In this document: one piece after another, positions 1-10,854 of the stretch
Position numbering within the stretch: the stretch's first letter is position 1
How the letters are laid out: the number at the start of each line of letters is the position of its first letter
Source of the DNA: Massilia sp. W12
Lineage (GTDB): Bacteria > Pseudomonadota > Gammaproteobacteria > Burkholderiales > Burkholderiaceae_D
Assembly: GCF_037300705.1 (NCBI RefSeq)
Contig: NZ_CP147776.1
Span: forward strand, 1,240,001-1,304,000
Direction: 5' to 3'
Length of the DNA: 64,000 nucleotides
Made by a program: the position numbers and the translations under genes
Notes under the pieces: model-generated
What the model was told of the DNA's origin: nothing
The model's input: only the letters and a program-made list of their open reading frames with translations
The model's database searches: none

Positions 1-911
1 GCCACTTCGCGGTCCAGCGTGATCGATTCGATGGCGCGGTGCGCGCGCAGCAGAATCGTGCCGCCCGGGGTTTCGTAGCAGCCACGGTTTTTCATGCCGA
101 CGTAGCGGTTTTCCACCAGATCGAGGCGGCCGATGCCGTGTTTGCCGCCGATTTCATTGAGCTTGGCCAACAGGGCCGCCGGCGACAGGCGCTGGCCATC
201 CAGCGCAACCGGGTCGCCATGGGCGAATTCGAGTTCGATGTATTGCGGCGCATCCGGCGCGGCTTCCGGGCTGACAGTCCAGCGCCACATGCTTTCTTCC
301 GCTTCCGCTTGCGGGTCTTCCAGATGGCGGCCCTCAAAACTGATATGCAGGAGATTGGCGTCCATTGAATACGGCGCGCCGCCGTTTTTGTGCTTCATAT
401 CGATGTCGATGCCGGCGTTTTCCGCATACGCCATCAGCTTTTCGCGGGACAGCAGATCCCATTCGCGCCACGGGGCGATGATTTTGACTTCCGGCATCAG
501 GGCGTAAGCGCCCAGCTCAAAGCGCACCTGGTCATTGCCCTTGCCGGTGGCGCCGTGGGAAATCGCATCGGCCCCGGTTTTGCGCGCCACATCAATCAAG
601 CGCTTGGCGATCAGCGGTCGTGCAATCGAGGTGCCCAGCAAGTATTCGCCTTCATAAATAGTGTTGCAGCGGAACATCGGGAAGACGAAGTCGCGCACAA
701 ACTCTTCCCGCACATCTTCAATGAAAATATTTTCCGGCTTGATGCCGAATTTCAAGGCCTTGGCGCGCGCCGGCTCCAGCTCTTCACCCTGGCCCAGATC
801 GGCGGTGAAGGTCACCACTTCGCATTGATAATTGTCTTGCAGCCACTTCAAAATGACCGAAGTATCCAAACCGCCTGAATAGGCGAGCACCACTTTTTTG
901 ATATCAGACAT
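1..911 (-). CDS. argG: Argininosuccinate synthase, C-terminus cut by window edge
   Basis: ArgG joins citrulline and aspartate with ATP to give argininosuccinate, the penultimate step of arginine synthesis, in the cytosol. The frame opens at ATG 909-911 ([18 protein letters not shown]) and stays open to base 1, so 303 codons are present of roughly 400 expected. The N-type pyrophosphatase P-loop AYSGGLDTS is at residues 10-18, ATGKGNDQ lies near residue 120, and the conserved GGAPYSMD and GCYETPGGT stretches are visible. The upstream GGGAAAG can serve as ribosome site. It lies 87 nt downstream of argF on the same strand, so argF-argG cotranscription is likely. Function is certain; total length cannot be seen. 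Confidence 0.97.
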   Translation of the reverse strand, partial: MSDIKKVVLAYSGGLDTSVILKWLQDNYQCEVVTFTADLGQGEELEPARAKALKFGIKPENIFIEDVREEFVRDFVFPMFRCNTIYEGEYLLGTSIARPLIAKRLIDVARKTGADAISHGATGKGNDQVRFELGAYALMPEVKIIAPWREWDLLSREKLMAYAENAGIDIDMKHKNGGAPYSMDANLLHISFEGRHLEDPQAEAEESMWRWTVSPEAAPDAPQYIELEFAHGDPVALDGQRLSPAALLAKLNEIGGKHGIGRLDLVENRYVGMKNRGCYETPGGTILLRAHRAIESITLDREV

Positions 912-998
912 AGTCTTTCCCGACAAAAAATGGAGCTGTGAGCGTGATGTCAGACATCAAGCGCGGCAGCCCCGAGAGCAATCAACACGCGTGCGGCA

Positions 999-1910
999 TT
1001 ACGCCATTTCGCCGCGCACCAGATATTCAAGCAGAGCTTTTTGCACATGTAAGCGGTTTTCCGCCTCATCCCACACCACCGATTGCGGGCCGTCAATCAC
1101 CTCGGCTGCGACTTCCTCGCCGCGATGGGCCGGCAGGCAGTGCATGAAGAGCGCATCGGCGGCGGCGCGCTGCATTTTGGCCTGGTCGATGATCCAGCCG
1201 TCAAAGGCTTTTAAGCGCGCCTCGTTTTCCGCCTCATAGCCCATGCTGGTCCACACATCGGTATTCACCAGATGCGCGCCGGCGCAGGCTTCGGCGGGAT
1301 CGTCAAACAGGGTGTAGCAATCATTGTCGCCCACTAATTGCAGATCCAGCGGATAGGCGCGCGGGGTCGAGACGCGCAGATGAAAACCGAACAGCCTGGC
1401 CGCCTGCAGCCACGAATACAGCATATTGTTGGCGTCGCCGACCCAGGCCACCTGCTTGCCACGGATCTCGCCGCGATGCTCGATAAAGGTGAACACATCC
1501 GCCAACACCTGGCAGGGATGATGTTCATTGGTCAAACCATTGATCACCGGCACGCGCGAATATTCAGCAAAGCGCTCGATGATTTCCTGGCCGAAGGTGC
1601 GCACCATGAGAATGTCGCACATGCGCGACATTACCTGGCCGGCGTCTTCCACCGGCTCGCCGCGTCCTAATTGGCTGTCGCGCGTGGGCAGATAAATCGC
1701 CGCGCCGCCTAACTGGTGCATGCCGGCTTCAAACGATAAACGGGTGCGGGTGGAGCTTTTGTCGAACACCATCACCAGGGTGCGGTCGATCAGGGTGTGG
1801 TGCGGTTCGTAGTGCTTGAATTTGCGTTTGATCAGAGACGCGCGCGCTATCAGATATTCAAATTCCTTGAGACTGAAGTCAGAAAATTGCAAGAAGTGTT
1901 TGATCGACAT
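999..1910 (-). CDS. argF: Ornithine carbamoyltransferase
   Basis: ArgF transfers the carbamoyl group from carbamoyl phosphate to ornithine, giving citrulline, the substrate of the adjacent argG product. The protein is 303 aa, the normal length for short bacterial OTCases. The carbamoyl-phosphate loop SSTRTR is at residues 52-57, the ornithine-side HCLP at 257-260, and a DVWTSMG segment precedes it. The frame extends upstream to 2090, but homology starts at MSIKHFLQFSD, so ATG 1908-1910 is chosen. A perfect minus-strand TATAAT lies about 30 nt upstream. argF followed by argG forms an arginine unit. Confidence 0.96.
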   Translation of the reverse strand: MSIKHFLQFSDFSLKEFEYLIARASLIKRKFKHYEPHHTLIDRTLVMVFDKSSTRTRLSFEAGMHQLGGAAIYLPTRDSQLGRGEPVEDAGQVMSRMCDILMVRTFGQEIIERFAEYSRVPVINGLTNEHHPCQVLADVFTFIEHRGEIRGKQVAWVGDANNMLYSWLQAARLFGFHLRVSTPRAYPLDLQLVGDNDCYTLFDDPAEACAGAHLVNTDVWTSMGYEAENEARLKAFDGWIIDQAKMQRAAADALFMHCLPAHRGEEVAAEVIDGPQSVVWDEAENRLHVQKALLEYLVRGEMA

Positions 1911-1940
1911 GGCTGTGGTTTCTTGAGAAGAGTCAAATCG

Positions 1941-1946
1941 ATTATA
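1941..1946 (-). promoter_or_regulatory. Candidate -10 box for argF-argG
   Basis: On the minus strand the hexamer TATAAT occurs here, about 30 nt before the argF start. No good -35 hexamer is seen 16-18 nt upstream (GTTCGC at 17 nt), so the element may need an activator. No clear ARG box was recognised. Confidence 0.4.
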
Positions 1947-2098
1947 AAGGCATTTTTTACAACGCGAACAAGCCGCGCGGGATTTTTTGCGCAGTGCAGC
2001 ATCCGGCTTGCCGCTTGTGGCGCCCCTGTCAGCCAGCGACCTTGTTGCTTTGTGTTTTTGATAATTTTGACATGCTGCAGGAATCTGCATGCAAACGG

Positions 2099-2127
2099 TT
2101 GCACGCCACCCGCCAGTGGCATACTAT
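2099..2127 (+). promoter_or_regulatory. Candidate promoter of the HDOD gene
   Basis: TTGCAC (2099-2104) and TACTAT (2122-2127) are separated by 17 nt and lie 55 nt before the HDOD gene start. Both hexamers are imperfect. Confidence 0.35.
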
Positions 2128-2181
2128 TGCCAGCAGGCAGCTGCTGCCTGCCGCTCTTCCTGAACTTTGCAGGAGTCATCT

Positions 2182-3345
2182 ATGTATCAGTGGTTGCAGC
2201 GCCTGTTTGGCGACAAGCCGCGTGAGGCGCCGGCGCCTGAACCGGCGCAAAAACTGGATCACCAGGTCTTGGCCGCCAAGGTCCAGGCCGTACAGGAGCA
2301 AAGACAACAAGTCGCCGCGCCGCCTGCTGCGTCCGCCAGTCCGGCGGCAACGCCAAAACCCGTCCCGGCCGCCCAGGCCAAACCCGCCAAAGGCGAAGCC
2401 TGGGGCGCGTCCTGGGAACAGCGCAGCGATGTGAATGCGAATTTTCATGACTGGCTGTTTGAAGGCGGCGATGGCGAATTTGACATTACGCCGATTGAGG
2501 CCGAGATTCTGGAGGCGCTCGACAAAATCGTCAAAGGCAAGCAATCCGGCGCGAATCTGGTCAAGCGCATGCCGGGCGTGATTCCGCAACTCTTGCAATC
2601 CCTGCGCACCGAAAATTTTTCCGGGGCCGACATTTCGCGCAAAATCGCGCACGATGTGGTGCTGGTGGCGGCGGTGATCCGCTTGGCCAACAGCTCGATG
2701 TACAACCCGCAGGCGCAAATCACCAGCATTGAAAACGCGGTGCTGGTGTTAGGCTATAACGGCTTGCGTCAGCTGATCACCGGCGTCGCCTTCCGCCCCA
2801 TCATCGACTTGCATTCCGGCATGTACACCAAGATGAGCGCGCCGCGCGTGTGGGAGCAATCCGAATATTGCGCAGTGGCATGCCGCATGCTGGCCGAAGA
2901 GCGCCATGCCGATCCGTTTGAAGCGTTTCTGGCCGGTTTGGTGCAACAAGTCGGCCTGGTGGTGGGCTTGCGCATCATTGACCAGGTTTGCCAGCAGCCC
3001 GGCAGCAAAGCCGGGCGCGTCGGCACCAGCCCGTTTTGCTCAAACTTGATGAAAATGACGCGCAGCCTGTCCTGCTCAATCGCGCGGGAGTGGAATTTCC
3101 CGGAAAATGTGATTCTCGCACTGGAAGATCAGAACCAGTTCCAAAGCGCGCAAATGAGTGAAACCGGCAAAGTGCTGGCTCTGGGCGACTATTTATCCAA
3201 GCTGTTCTTGCTCTCGCGTGAACAGCGGGTGGCGGCCGGCGACCCGCGTATTTTGAAAGGCTTGTCAGAAAACGCCCGCGCCACCTATGCCGAACTGCAA
3301 AACGTCGAAGTGTTTGATCCGGCAGCACAGGAAGCCAAGGGATGA
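2182..3345 (+). CDS. HDOD-domain signalling protein
   Basis: A 387-aa cytosolic protein with an Ala/Pro-rich linker at about residues 15-80 and an HDOD domain over roughly residues 120-320 (SGANLVKRMPGVIPQLLQS, then VLVLGYNGLRQLITGVAF). HDOD domains are relatives of HD phosphohydrolases that generally lack the metal-binding His/Asp pairs and act as regulatory scaffolds, often in stress, motility or c-di-GMP pathways. AGGAG at 2171-2175 sets the ATG at 2182. No signalling partner is encoded next to it, so the specific role is unknown. Confidence 0.85.
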   Translation: MYQWLQRLFGDKPREAPAPEPAQKLDHQVLAAKVQAVQEQRQQVAAPPAASASPAATPKPVPAAQAKPAKGEAWGASWEQRSDVNANFHDWLFEGGDGEFDITPIEAEILEALDKIVKGKQSGANLVKRMPGVIPQLLQSLRTENFSGADISRKIAHDVVLVAAVIRLANSSMYNPQAQITSIENAVLVLGYNGLRQLITGVAFRPIIDLHSGMYTKMSAPRVWEQSEYCAVACRMLAEERHADPFEAFLAGLVQQVGLVVGLRIIDQVCQQPGSKAGRVGTSPFCSNLMKMTRSLSCSIAREWNFPENVILALEDQNQFQSAQMSETGKVLALGDYLSKLFLLSREQRVAAGDPRILKGLSENARATYAELQNVEVFDPAAQEAKG

Positions 3346-3420
3346 AAACCGGGCCTGTGCGCCAAGCGCAATCGCGCCCGCATCCACGCCCGTATCCCCG
3401 CCCGTGTATGTGCGCAGGCG

Positions 3421-3450
3421 GGGTTAAGCGCAGCGGCTTACCCGGCGTCC
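3421..3450 (+). repeat. REP-like palindrome, GGGTTAAGCGCAGCG type
   Basis: Arms GGGTTAAGC and GCTTACCC (one base short of perfect) surround GCAGC, followed by GGCGTCC. Closely related palindromes occur at 8119-8150 and, in reverse, near 20009-20036; a fragment lies near 9829-9843. All are between genes. The 205-nt spacer 3346-3550 holds nothing else I can support. Confidence 0.6.
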
Positions 3451-3550
3451 GAACCGTTCGCATCACAAAGGAATCCGGTTTGGCCTCATCCGACACCGTC
3501 CGCATCGCAAAGCAATGCGCGTCAGCTCATCCGTCCCGCCCGGAGGCCCC

Positions 3551-3775
3551 ATGCTGAAATATGAATTTTCACTGCAAACCAAAAACGGTCAGCACATCGA
3601 CAATATTGTGATTGCCGGCCAAAGCCAGGAAGACGCACAGCGCAAGCTGTTTCAGATGTACCACCATTGCACCATTCTGCGCTGTGAAACCCGCGTCACG
3701 CCACAGCGTTTAAGCGTGGGCAGCGTGCACAGCTCGGTGGAAGAGATAGTGGATTTGATTGCGCGCGAACGATAA
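3551..3775 (+). CDS. Small protein of unknown function, 74 aa
   Basis: A 74-aa soluble protein starting MLKYEFSLQTKNGQHIDN. The ATG at 3551 has a strong GGAGG at 3542-3546. The sequence has alternating hydrophobic segments and a central helix (SQEDAQRKLFQMYHH), suggesting a small beta-beta-alpha fold, with a His/Cys-containing stretch MYHHCTILRCE. No membrane segment or signal peptide is present. It converges on the ParA gene with only 5 nt between the stops. I do not recognise the family. Codon use matches the neighbouring genes and the ribosome site is good, so it is probably real. Confidence 0.7.
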   Translation: MLKYEFSLQTKNGQHIDNIVIAGQSQEDAQRKLFQMYHHCTILRCETRVTPQRLSVGSVHSSVEEIVDLIARER

Positions 3776-3780
3776 GTTTT

Positions 3781-4548
3781 TTAAGCAATGAATGCCGCGT
3801 GCAACAACTCATCCAGCAGCGCGGCATAGTCTTTCGCGCCACGGCTGTTGGGCGCATGTTCAAACACGGTTTTGTTATATGCCGGGCTTTCCGCCAGACT
3901 GACGTTTTCCCCGATCTTGATTTCACAGACATCCGCGCCAAAACGGGTTTTGACCAGTTCCAGCACATCCCATGCCATATTCCGGCGCCCATCAAAGCGC
4001 GTCATCAAATAACGCCGCGCAATCTTATGCTTGACCACTTTTTCCAGCGCATTCAAGGTCTTTTCGATTTGCATCGCGCCCTTGGCGGATAAATGGTCGG
4101 CGGAAATCGGCACGATCACGCCATCGCAGGCGAAAATCGCATTCAGCGACAGCACGCCGATCAGCGGACTGCAGTCAAGCAACACAGGGCGGCGCGGATC
4201 GCGCAGATTTTCCGCATGCAGGCTGGCGTTCAGGCGATTCACCACGTTATACCCTTTGCCGTACAGGGTATCGACCTTGGACAGTTCTATATGCGCCGGG
4301 ATCACCGACAAACCATTCTTGGCGCTGCGCTGTAATTGCGCGAGATGACGGTTTTGCTGGAACAGGGACAGTACGGTGGCTTCGCCATCGTCCACCTGAT
4401 TGCCGGTGATGGTGGAGAGCTGGGCTTGCGGATCAAGGTCGATCACCAGCGCTTCACGTCCGCGCGCATTCAGCGCCGCCGCCAGATTCAAGGCCGTGGT
4501 GGTCTTGCCAACCCCGCCTTTTTGATTGAACACTGCAATCACACTCAT
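3781..4548 (-). CDS. ParA/Soj-family ATPase, orphan
   Basis: A 255-aa MinD/ParA-type ATPase. The deviant Walker A KGGVGKTT is at residues 10-17, DLDPQAQLS (A') follows near residue 40, and VLLDCSPLIGVLS is the Walker B region. Such proteins dimerise on ATP and position DNA, chemoreceptor arrays or other cargo on the nucleoid. The start MSVIAVFNQ at 4548 follows a GGAGG (4553-4557 on the complement), which excludes the longer upstream frame. There is no parB, parS cluster or chemotaxis gene beside it, so it is not an evident chromosome or plasmid partition locus; its cargo is unknown. Confidence 0.88.
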   Translation of the reverse strand: MSVIAVFNQKGGVGKTTTALNLAAALNARGREALVIDLDPQAQLSTITGNQVDDGEATVLSLFQQNRHLAQLQRSAKNGLSVIPAHIELSKVDTLYGKGYNVVNRLNASLHAENLRDPRRPVLLDCSPLIGVLSLNAIFACDGVIVPISADHLSAKGAMQIEKTLNALEKVVKHKIARRYLMTRFDGRRNMAWDVLELVKTRFGADVCEIKIGENVSLAESPAYNKTVFEHAPNSRGAKDYAALLDELLHAAFIA

Positions 4549-5167
4549 GCCGCCTCCTGCCATCAAGCCTGGTCCGCTGTGCGAACAGAGAAAAAAGAAT
4601 CCGCAATCCAAACAGCTTGCGTGACTTGTGGACGGTGTAGAGAAGCGATATGAAAAACGCAAGCCTTTGATTTCAGGCTAGCACATGAGCTGATTTTTCA
4701 AGCAAAAACAAAGGCTTTGCTGCAATTCTTGATGTGAAACTGTTGCATGCTTGCACTGCTGCGGCGCAGCAGCCGCAGCCTGGGCAGGGCCGGCGCAGGG
4801 AGGCCGTGCGCGGCTTATGCGCAATCATCTTTGCAGCCCTGCGGGCCAAAGCTGCGCTTCAGAGATTGGCGCCGCTTTCCCTCTGGCCGCCAGCGTATGC
4901 ACACATTGCTTGCGGATGCTGAGCGCAAGTCTGGAACTGTCCTGCGCTTTTACCTGATTCACTGTGCATGGCGCTGCAAACGTGTATTGGTTTGTAATTA
5001 CTAAATGCAATAGCTTCTGTTAACAGGGTGTTAGAAAACTAACGCTTGGTGATTCCCCATTCTATCTCTAGTTGATTTTCCGGGTTTTCCGCTAGATATA
5101 GTGGTCAAAATTCTGGGCGCCTTCATTTATCAACACCCTGTTAGAGCAGGCGCCACCCATGCATCAT
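4549..5167. other. 619-bp spacer without a supported gene
   Basis: No frame here has a convincing ribosome site and homology. The first part is GC-rich with short palindromes near 4757; the last part becomes AT-richer and carries the 123-bp inverted-repeat element at 5021-5143. Confidence 0.6.
5021..5143. repeat. 123-bp element bounded by 12-bp perfect inverted repeats
   Basis: TAACAGGGTGTT (5021-5032) and its exact reverse complement AACACCCTGTTA (5132-5143) bound an AT-richer segment with no open reading frame. The layout fits a MITE or an insertion-sequence remnant. No target duplication is evident at the edges. The family is not recognised. Confidence 0.5.
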
Positions 5168-7300
<2,133 letters not shown>

Positions 7301-7351
7301 TCAGGTAGAAGTTTGTATCTAAAACCTTGGTTGCAGCGCAACATCCGACGC

Positions 7352-7870
7352 TCAGCGGCGGCGTTGCGCCTGTTCCGGCGTCAATAATGGCGGGGCCAGT
7401 CCGGCCGCCGGGGTGCGCGGCAGCTTCAAATACGCATCCGCTTCGCCGGCCCGGCGCACGATCTCCATGCCGGCCTTTTTGGCGATATGCAGCATGGCTT
7501 GATTGCTGGCCAGGCAGTGCATGAATAAGCGGCACACGCCCAGCCGGCGGCTTTCCAGCACCGCCCGGGCAAACAGTTTGCTGCCCAAACCGCTGCCGCG
7601 CGCAACAGCCAGCACCGATAAACCCAGCTCCGCCTCCTGGCAATGGCCATTCGGCGGCGGTAAAGCCAGATGCGCCAGCGCCAGCACTTGGCGGCCACGC
7701 ACCAGGCCAAAGAAAAGGTCGCGCTTAAAGTCCAGCGATGCTGTCAGCCGGATCAAGGCTTCGTCAGAGAGTGCATGCCCAAAGCGCAACATGCGGTCTT
7801 CAGCGGAAAGCGCAAGAAAATGGCGTAACACCCGCCCGCGCTGCCGCGTTCCCATAAGTATGATGTTCAT
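7352..7870 (-). CDS. GNAT-family N-acetyltransferase
   Basis: A 172-aa protein of the GNAT fold. The acetyl-CoA-binding motif A is VARGSGLGSKLFARAV, preceded by the beta-strand AELGLSVL; the substrate is unknown. The start at 7870 (MNIILMGTRQRG) is set by GGAGG five bases upstream, although the frame extends further. A Pro/Leu-rich tail of about 20 residues follows the domain. It is transcribed toward fadH, separated by 153 nt with no clear terminator. There is no toxin-antitoxin partner, so a metabolic or protein acetylation role is equally possible. Confidence 0.85.
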   Translation of the reverse strand: MNIILMGTRQRGRVLRHFLALSAEDRMLRFGHALSDEALIRLTASLDFKRDLFFGLVRGRQVLALAHLALPPPNGHCQEAELGLSVLAVARGSGLGSKLFARAVLESRRLGVCRLFMHCLASNQAMLHIAKKAGMEIVRRAGEADAYLKLPRTPAAGLAPPLLTPEQAQRRR

Positions 7871-8118
7871 TCCTGCCTCCATCATGATGCCGGGATTGGC
7901 CGCGCCGCACAGGATGCTGCGACGCACAATCATTGTAGGCGGCGCAATCGTTTGCCACGACTGAGGCAGGACTCTAAGCTGTTTCGGGATGTGAGTTTTT
8001 TTACAATTTCAAGAATCTGGAAACAGCAAGATAAGCGAGAAAAATTCTGGGAGTGCTGGGGCGTGTTGACATTTACGTTAACCAGATCGCAGCTATTCAG
8101 CCGAATTCAGGCCGTCAT

Positions 8119-8150
8119 GCCGGGTTGAGCGCAGCGATAACCCGGCGCCC
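8119..8150 (+). repeat. REP-like palindrome, GCCGGGTT/AACCCGGC
   Basis: Perfect 8-bp arms GCCGGGTT (8119-8126) and AACCCGGC (8139-8146) with GCGCAGCG in the loop, followed by GCCC. Same family as 3421-3450. Confidence 0.6.
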
Positions 8151-8280
8151 GGCAGCGCTTGCGCTGCAAAGGCGCCAAAGCAAGCGATAAGCAAGATCCA
8201 GACTGTTGAAAAGTATCTATTCAGCCACCGCGCTAACAATTCGGTCTTATATACCAAGTCGGTTGCAGCTTCATTGTGCG

Positions 8281-8340
8281 GAGCTTGTCGAACCACGGTT
8301 TTCCATGACCAACCATGCCCTTCGACAGGCTCAGGGCGAA
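8281..8340. repeat. Dispersed palindrome of the TTCGACAGGCTCAGGGCGAA type
   Basis: GAGCTTGTCGAA (8281-8292) and TTCGACAGGCTC (8321-8332) form 12-bp arms with one mismatch, followed by AGGGCGAACGG. This palindrome is a well-known intergenic repeat in many proteobacterial genomes. Confidence 0.6.
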
Positions 8341-8631
8341 CGGAATCTGCTTCGTCCATCCTTATGAAGAATGAACAGTCACGAAAAACATCGATTCCTT
8401 GCTGTTGCGGTGCGAGTTGCACCGTCAAATTCAGATAGTCCGCAGAGCGGGGTTGTGCGTGTCAAGCCAAGGATGCACGCATTTTGCATTTTACAGTTGA
8501 GGGCGAGCCTTTTTGCCGCATTTTTTGCATCAAACAAACCGTGTGCGCCCGATTCAGTGCGCGGGCTGGTATGACGCCAGCAGCGCGATTCGCTTGCGCC
8601 GTTATTTCTCAATTTCTGTTTATGGCGCGCC

Positions 8632-9189
8632 TCACATCAATGTCGCCAGCACCGCCTTGCCGGAAACCGCATCGAGCAAAATCAGCACTTCATCCGGCGA
8701 CATCACCATGTCTTGCGGCGTATCGTAAGCAAACATCACGGCCCAATGGGCGCCAGGCAAGCCGAGCGTGCGGGATAGCGCATCGGCTTGGCAGAATCTG
8801 ACGCTGAGCGCTTCCGTTTTGAGCGGAATGCCATGAGAGGGCAGGCCGGCGGCGAATTGGCGCGCGCGGGCGATGGCCTGCTCTTGACTGAGGGAAGCAG
8901 ATGGCGTCTGCGCCGCGTCAGCGTGCTTTTGCAAGCGAAAAGCCAACTGCATATCCGGCAGACAGGCGCTGAGCAATGTCGTTGGCGCAATCAGGAATTC
9001 GACGCAAGTTTTGCCGGCGGCGTCAGTCAGATCCGCTTGAATGCGCAAAATCGGCTGCTCTTGCGCATACGCGGTCTGCACGGGATAGGAAGATGAAAAC
9101 TGCAGAAAGCCGCAGCTTATGATTTTCTCCGCCAGCGTGCGCAGCGTGTCTGCCGGCGTGAGCGCAAGCTGCAGCCTCAGGTCATTCAT
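8632..9189 (-). CDS. Conserved-looking protein of unknown function, 185 aa
   Basis: A 185-aa soluble protein beginning MNDLRLQLALTPADTLRTL. It has no signal peptide or membrane segment. Near the C-terminus the pattern GAHWAVMFAYDTPQDMVMSPDEVLILLDAVSGKA resembles a strand-helix-strand unit seen in PepSY-like or immunity-like small proteins, but I do not recognise a family. The start at 9189 is preferred because AGGA lies seven bases upstream; an in-frame ATG at 9240 gives 202 aa with a poor ribosome site. A second unknown gene (9280-9714) lies just upstream on the same strand, so the two may be cotranscribed. Confidence 0.7.
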   Translation of the reverse strand: MNDLRLQLALTPADTLRTLAEKIISCGFLQFSSSYPVQTAYAQEQPILRIQADLTDAAGKTCVEFLIAPTTLLSACLPDMQLAFRLQKHADAAQTPSASLSQEQAIARARQFAAGLPSHGIPLKTEALSVRFCQADALSRTLGLPGAHWAVMFAYDTPQDMVMSPDEVLILLDAVSGKAVLATLM

Positions 9190-9279
9190 TTGATCATCCT
9201 GGGCGCAGACCGCTTCGCGGGTGATGTGCAGTATGTTCATTCTCGCTTTAATGATAGTGGCAGGGGGGGGCGTCTGGCG

Positions 9280-9714
9280 CTAATCCCCAATCCTGCTCCA
9301 GCTTTCATAATGAATCCCGTGTTGCGTCAGAAATTGGCCAAGTTCTGCCGCCGCAGGCCCGGAAAAACGCATTTGCAGCGCCGCCAGTAAATCCGTTTCA
9401 GCGTGCAGCGCTTCGCTGAGCTTGGGCAGATCGGCTTTGGCGATGAGCCACGCCCATTCGTATTCGCGGCTGCCGGAAAATTCCTCCACGCCAGCGCCGA
9501 TATCCTGGCCTTCGATTAATAAATCCCCGCTTTCGGCAATCCGCGCGCCAAGATAGCGCGAGTCGCCTGGCGTGCGTTCATTGCGCAGGGTGACTTGCGT
9601 CTTTGGGCGGGCTGGCGCTTGCGGCTGGTTTTGCGCAATCCCCGCACTGGCTGGCTTGGGCGCCGCTTGTCCAGGCTTTAATAAATCCAGCAGATGGGTC
9701 AGTATATTGGCCAT
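9280..9714 (-). CDS. Protein of unknown function, 144 aa
   Basis: A 144-aa protein starting MANILTHLLDLLKPG. It has a short amphipathic N-terminus, a Pro/Ala/Gln-rich linker at residues 15-45, and a globular C-terminal part (GDSRYLGARIAESGDLLIEGQD, then YEWAWLIAKADLPKL) that looks like a small alpha/beta domain. No signal peptide or motif is recognised. Its start codon has only a weak ribosome site; the upstream alternative would be TTG. It is 90 nt upstream of the 185-aa gene on the same strand and may share its promoter. An immunity-protein role is possible but unsupported. Confidence 0.7.
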   Translation of the reverse strand: MANILTHLLDLLKPGQAAPKPASAGIAQNQPQAPARPKTQVTLRNERTPGDSRYLGARIAESGDLLIEGQDIGAGVEEFSGSREYEWAWLIAKADLPKLSEALHAETDLLAALQMRFSGPAAAELGQFLTQHGIHYESWSRIGD

Positions 9715-10175
9715 GTTAAAGCGCTTGCGGGGCAATCATGAAGGCCCAGCATAAAGCAACAGGGCGGGGCGGGCAATGGCGGTGATTGGTATTCAAGCAT
9801 TGCGCACTTGTCGCCAGACCGCTTACGCGCAGCGCTTACCCGGCCGCGACGCCGGTGCGCAATACGGCGTCGCCCCATACTTTTGCAGAGGCTGTCAATT
9901 GCCAAAACTTCAGGTACAATACGCGCGTTTGCGGCAAAAAGTTTTCATAAAGAAATTTTTCCAAGCCGCAACACCGGGGCCATGTAAGAATGGCTGCCCA
10001 TATCACAAAGAACCGGAACGCGAGCAGACTGAGTCTGCAAAGCGGATTCCGCCCGCGCCAGCAGCATCCGGCTGGTTGAGGGTTGCGCAATCACTGTCTG
10101 CAACGATTAAAGCGGCCCCGCCGCATGGCAGAAAAGCTGTCAAAGAATCGGACGATATACGTTTTTGAGTACGGA
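9715..10175. other. 461-bp divergent spacer before scpB
   Basis: It contains a REP fragment near 9829-9843, a promoter candidate at 9892-9920, and then about 250 nt of apparent leader. A 28-codon frame at 9990 has no ribosome site. I see no RNA gene. Confidence 0.5.
9892..9920 (+). promoter_or_regulatory. Candidate promoter of scpB-rluB
   Basis: CTGTCA (9892-9897) and TACAAT (9915-9920) are spaced by 17 nt: four of six and five of six consensus bases. The transcript leader to scpB would be about 250 nt. Confidence 0.45.
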
Positions 10176-10850
10176 ATGAAAACATCTGAGGCGAAGAAAG
10201 TCCTCGAAACCGCCTTGCTGTGCGCGCAAGAGCCTTTGTCGCTGTTCATGCTGCGCAAACTCTTTATAGAGGATGGCCAGGCGATCGGCGGCATCGGGCC
10301 GGACTCGATCCGCTGGATGCTGGAAGAGTTGCGGCGCGATTGGAGCGAACGCGGGGTGCAATTGGTGGCCCTGTCCACCGGCTGGCGTTTTCAGAGCAAG
10401 CCGGAAATGAAACCGTTTCTGGATCGTATGAATCCGGAAAAACCGCCTAAATATTCGCGCGCCACGCTGGAAACCCTGGCCATCATCGCCTACCGGCAAC
10501 CGGTGACGCGCGGCGATATTGAGGAAATCCGGGGCGTGGTGGTGAATTCGCAAACCATCAAGATGTTGGAAGAACGTGGCTGGATCGAAGAGGTCGGCCA
10601 CCGTGATGTGGTCGGGCGGCCTGCTTTATTGGCCACCACCCGGAAATTTTTAGATGATTTAGGCTTGTCTTCTTTAGCCGAATTGCCGCCTTTGCAAGAA
10701 ATCGCCAAGGGGGAATTGGTTGAGGAAGCCTTGCTGCAAATGCAGGCGGCCGGCTTGCCAGACAATCCGGCTGCTGATGAAAGCGGGCAGGCGCAGGCGA
10801 CATCGCCGCAGCCTGCAGACGCGCTTCCCGACGGGGTTGCGCAACCATAG
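10176..10850 (+). CDS. scpB: Segregation and condensation protein ScpB
   Basis: ScpB is the winged-helix dimer that binds ScpA and with SMC forms the bacterial condensin, compacting newly replicated origins. The 224-aa product shows the two tandem winged helices; the second has [21 protein letters not shown] and [18 protein letters not shown], the family signature. The tail from about residue 185 is an Ala/Gln/Pro-rich extension. Start at ATG 10176 ([18 protein letters not shown]) is where homology begins; the open frame upstream to 10083 is basic and unrelated. scpA is not in view. rluB follows 4 nt after the stop, the same pairing seen in many Gram-negatives and positives. Confidence 0.92.
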   Translation: MKTSEAKKVLETALLCAQEPLSLFMLRKLFIEDGQAIGGIGPDSIRWMLEELRRDWSERGVQLVALSTGWRFQSKPEMKPFLDRMNPEKPPKYSRATLETLAIIAYRQPVTRGDIEEIRGVVVNSQTIKMLEERGWIEEVGHRDVVGRPALLATTRKFLDDLGLSSLAELPPLQEIAKGELVEEALLQMQAAGLPDNPAADESGQAQATSPQPADALPDGVAQP

Positions 10851-10854
10851 CAAA

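Larger units (their letters stand above)
7871..8631. other. 761-bp spacer with two REP-like palindromes
   Basis: I find no supportable gene. It holds a GGGTT/AACCC palindrome at 8119-8146 and a GAGCTTGTCGAA/TTCGACAGGCTC palindrome at 8281-8332. Open frames across it overlap these repeats and lack homology. Confidence 0.6.

Noticed and set aside
9990-10080. A 28-codon frame in the scpB leader
   Set aside because: No ribosome site and no recognisable sequence; short frames of this size are expected by chance.
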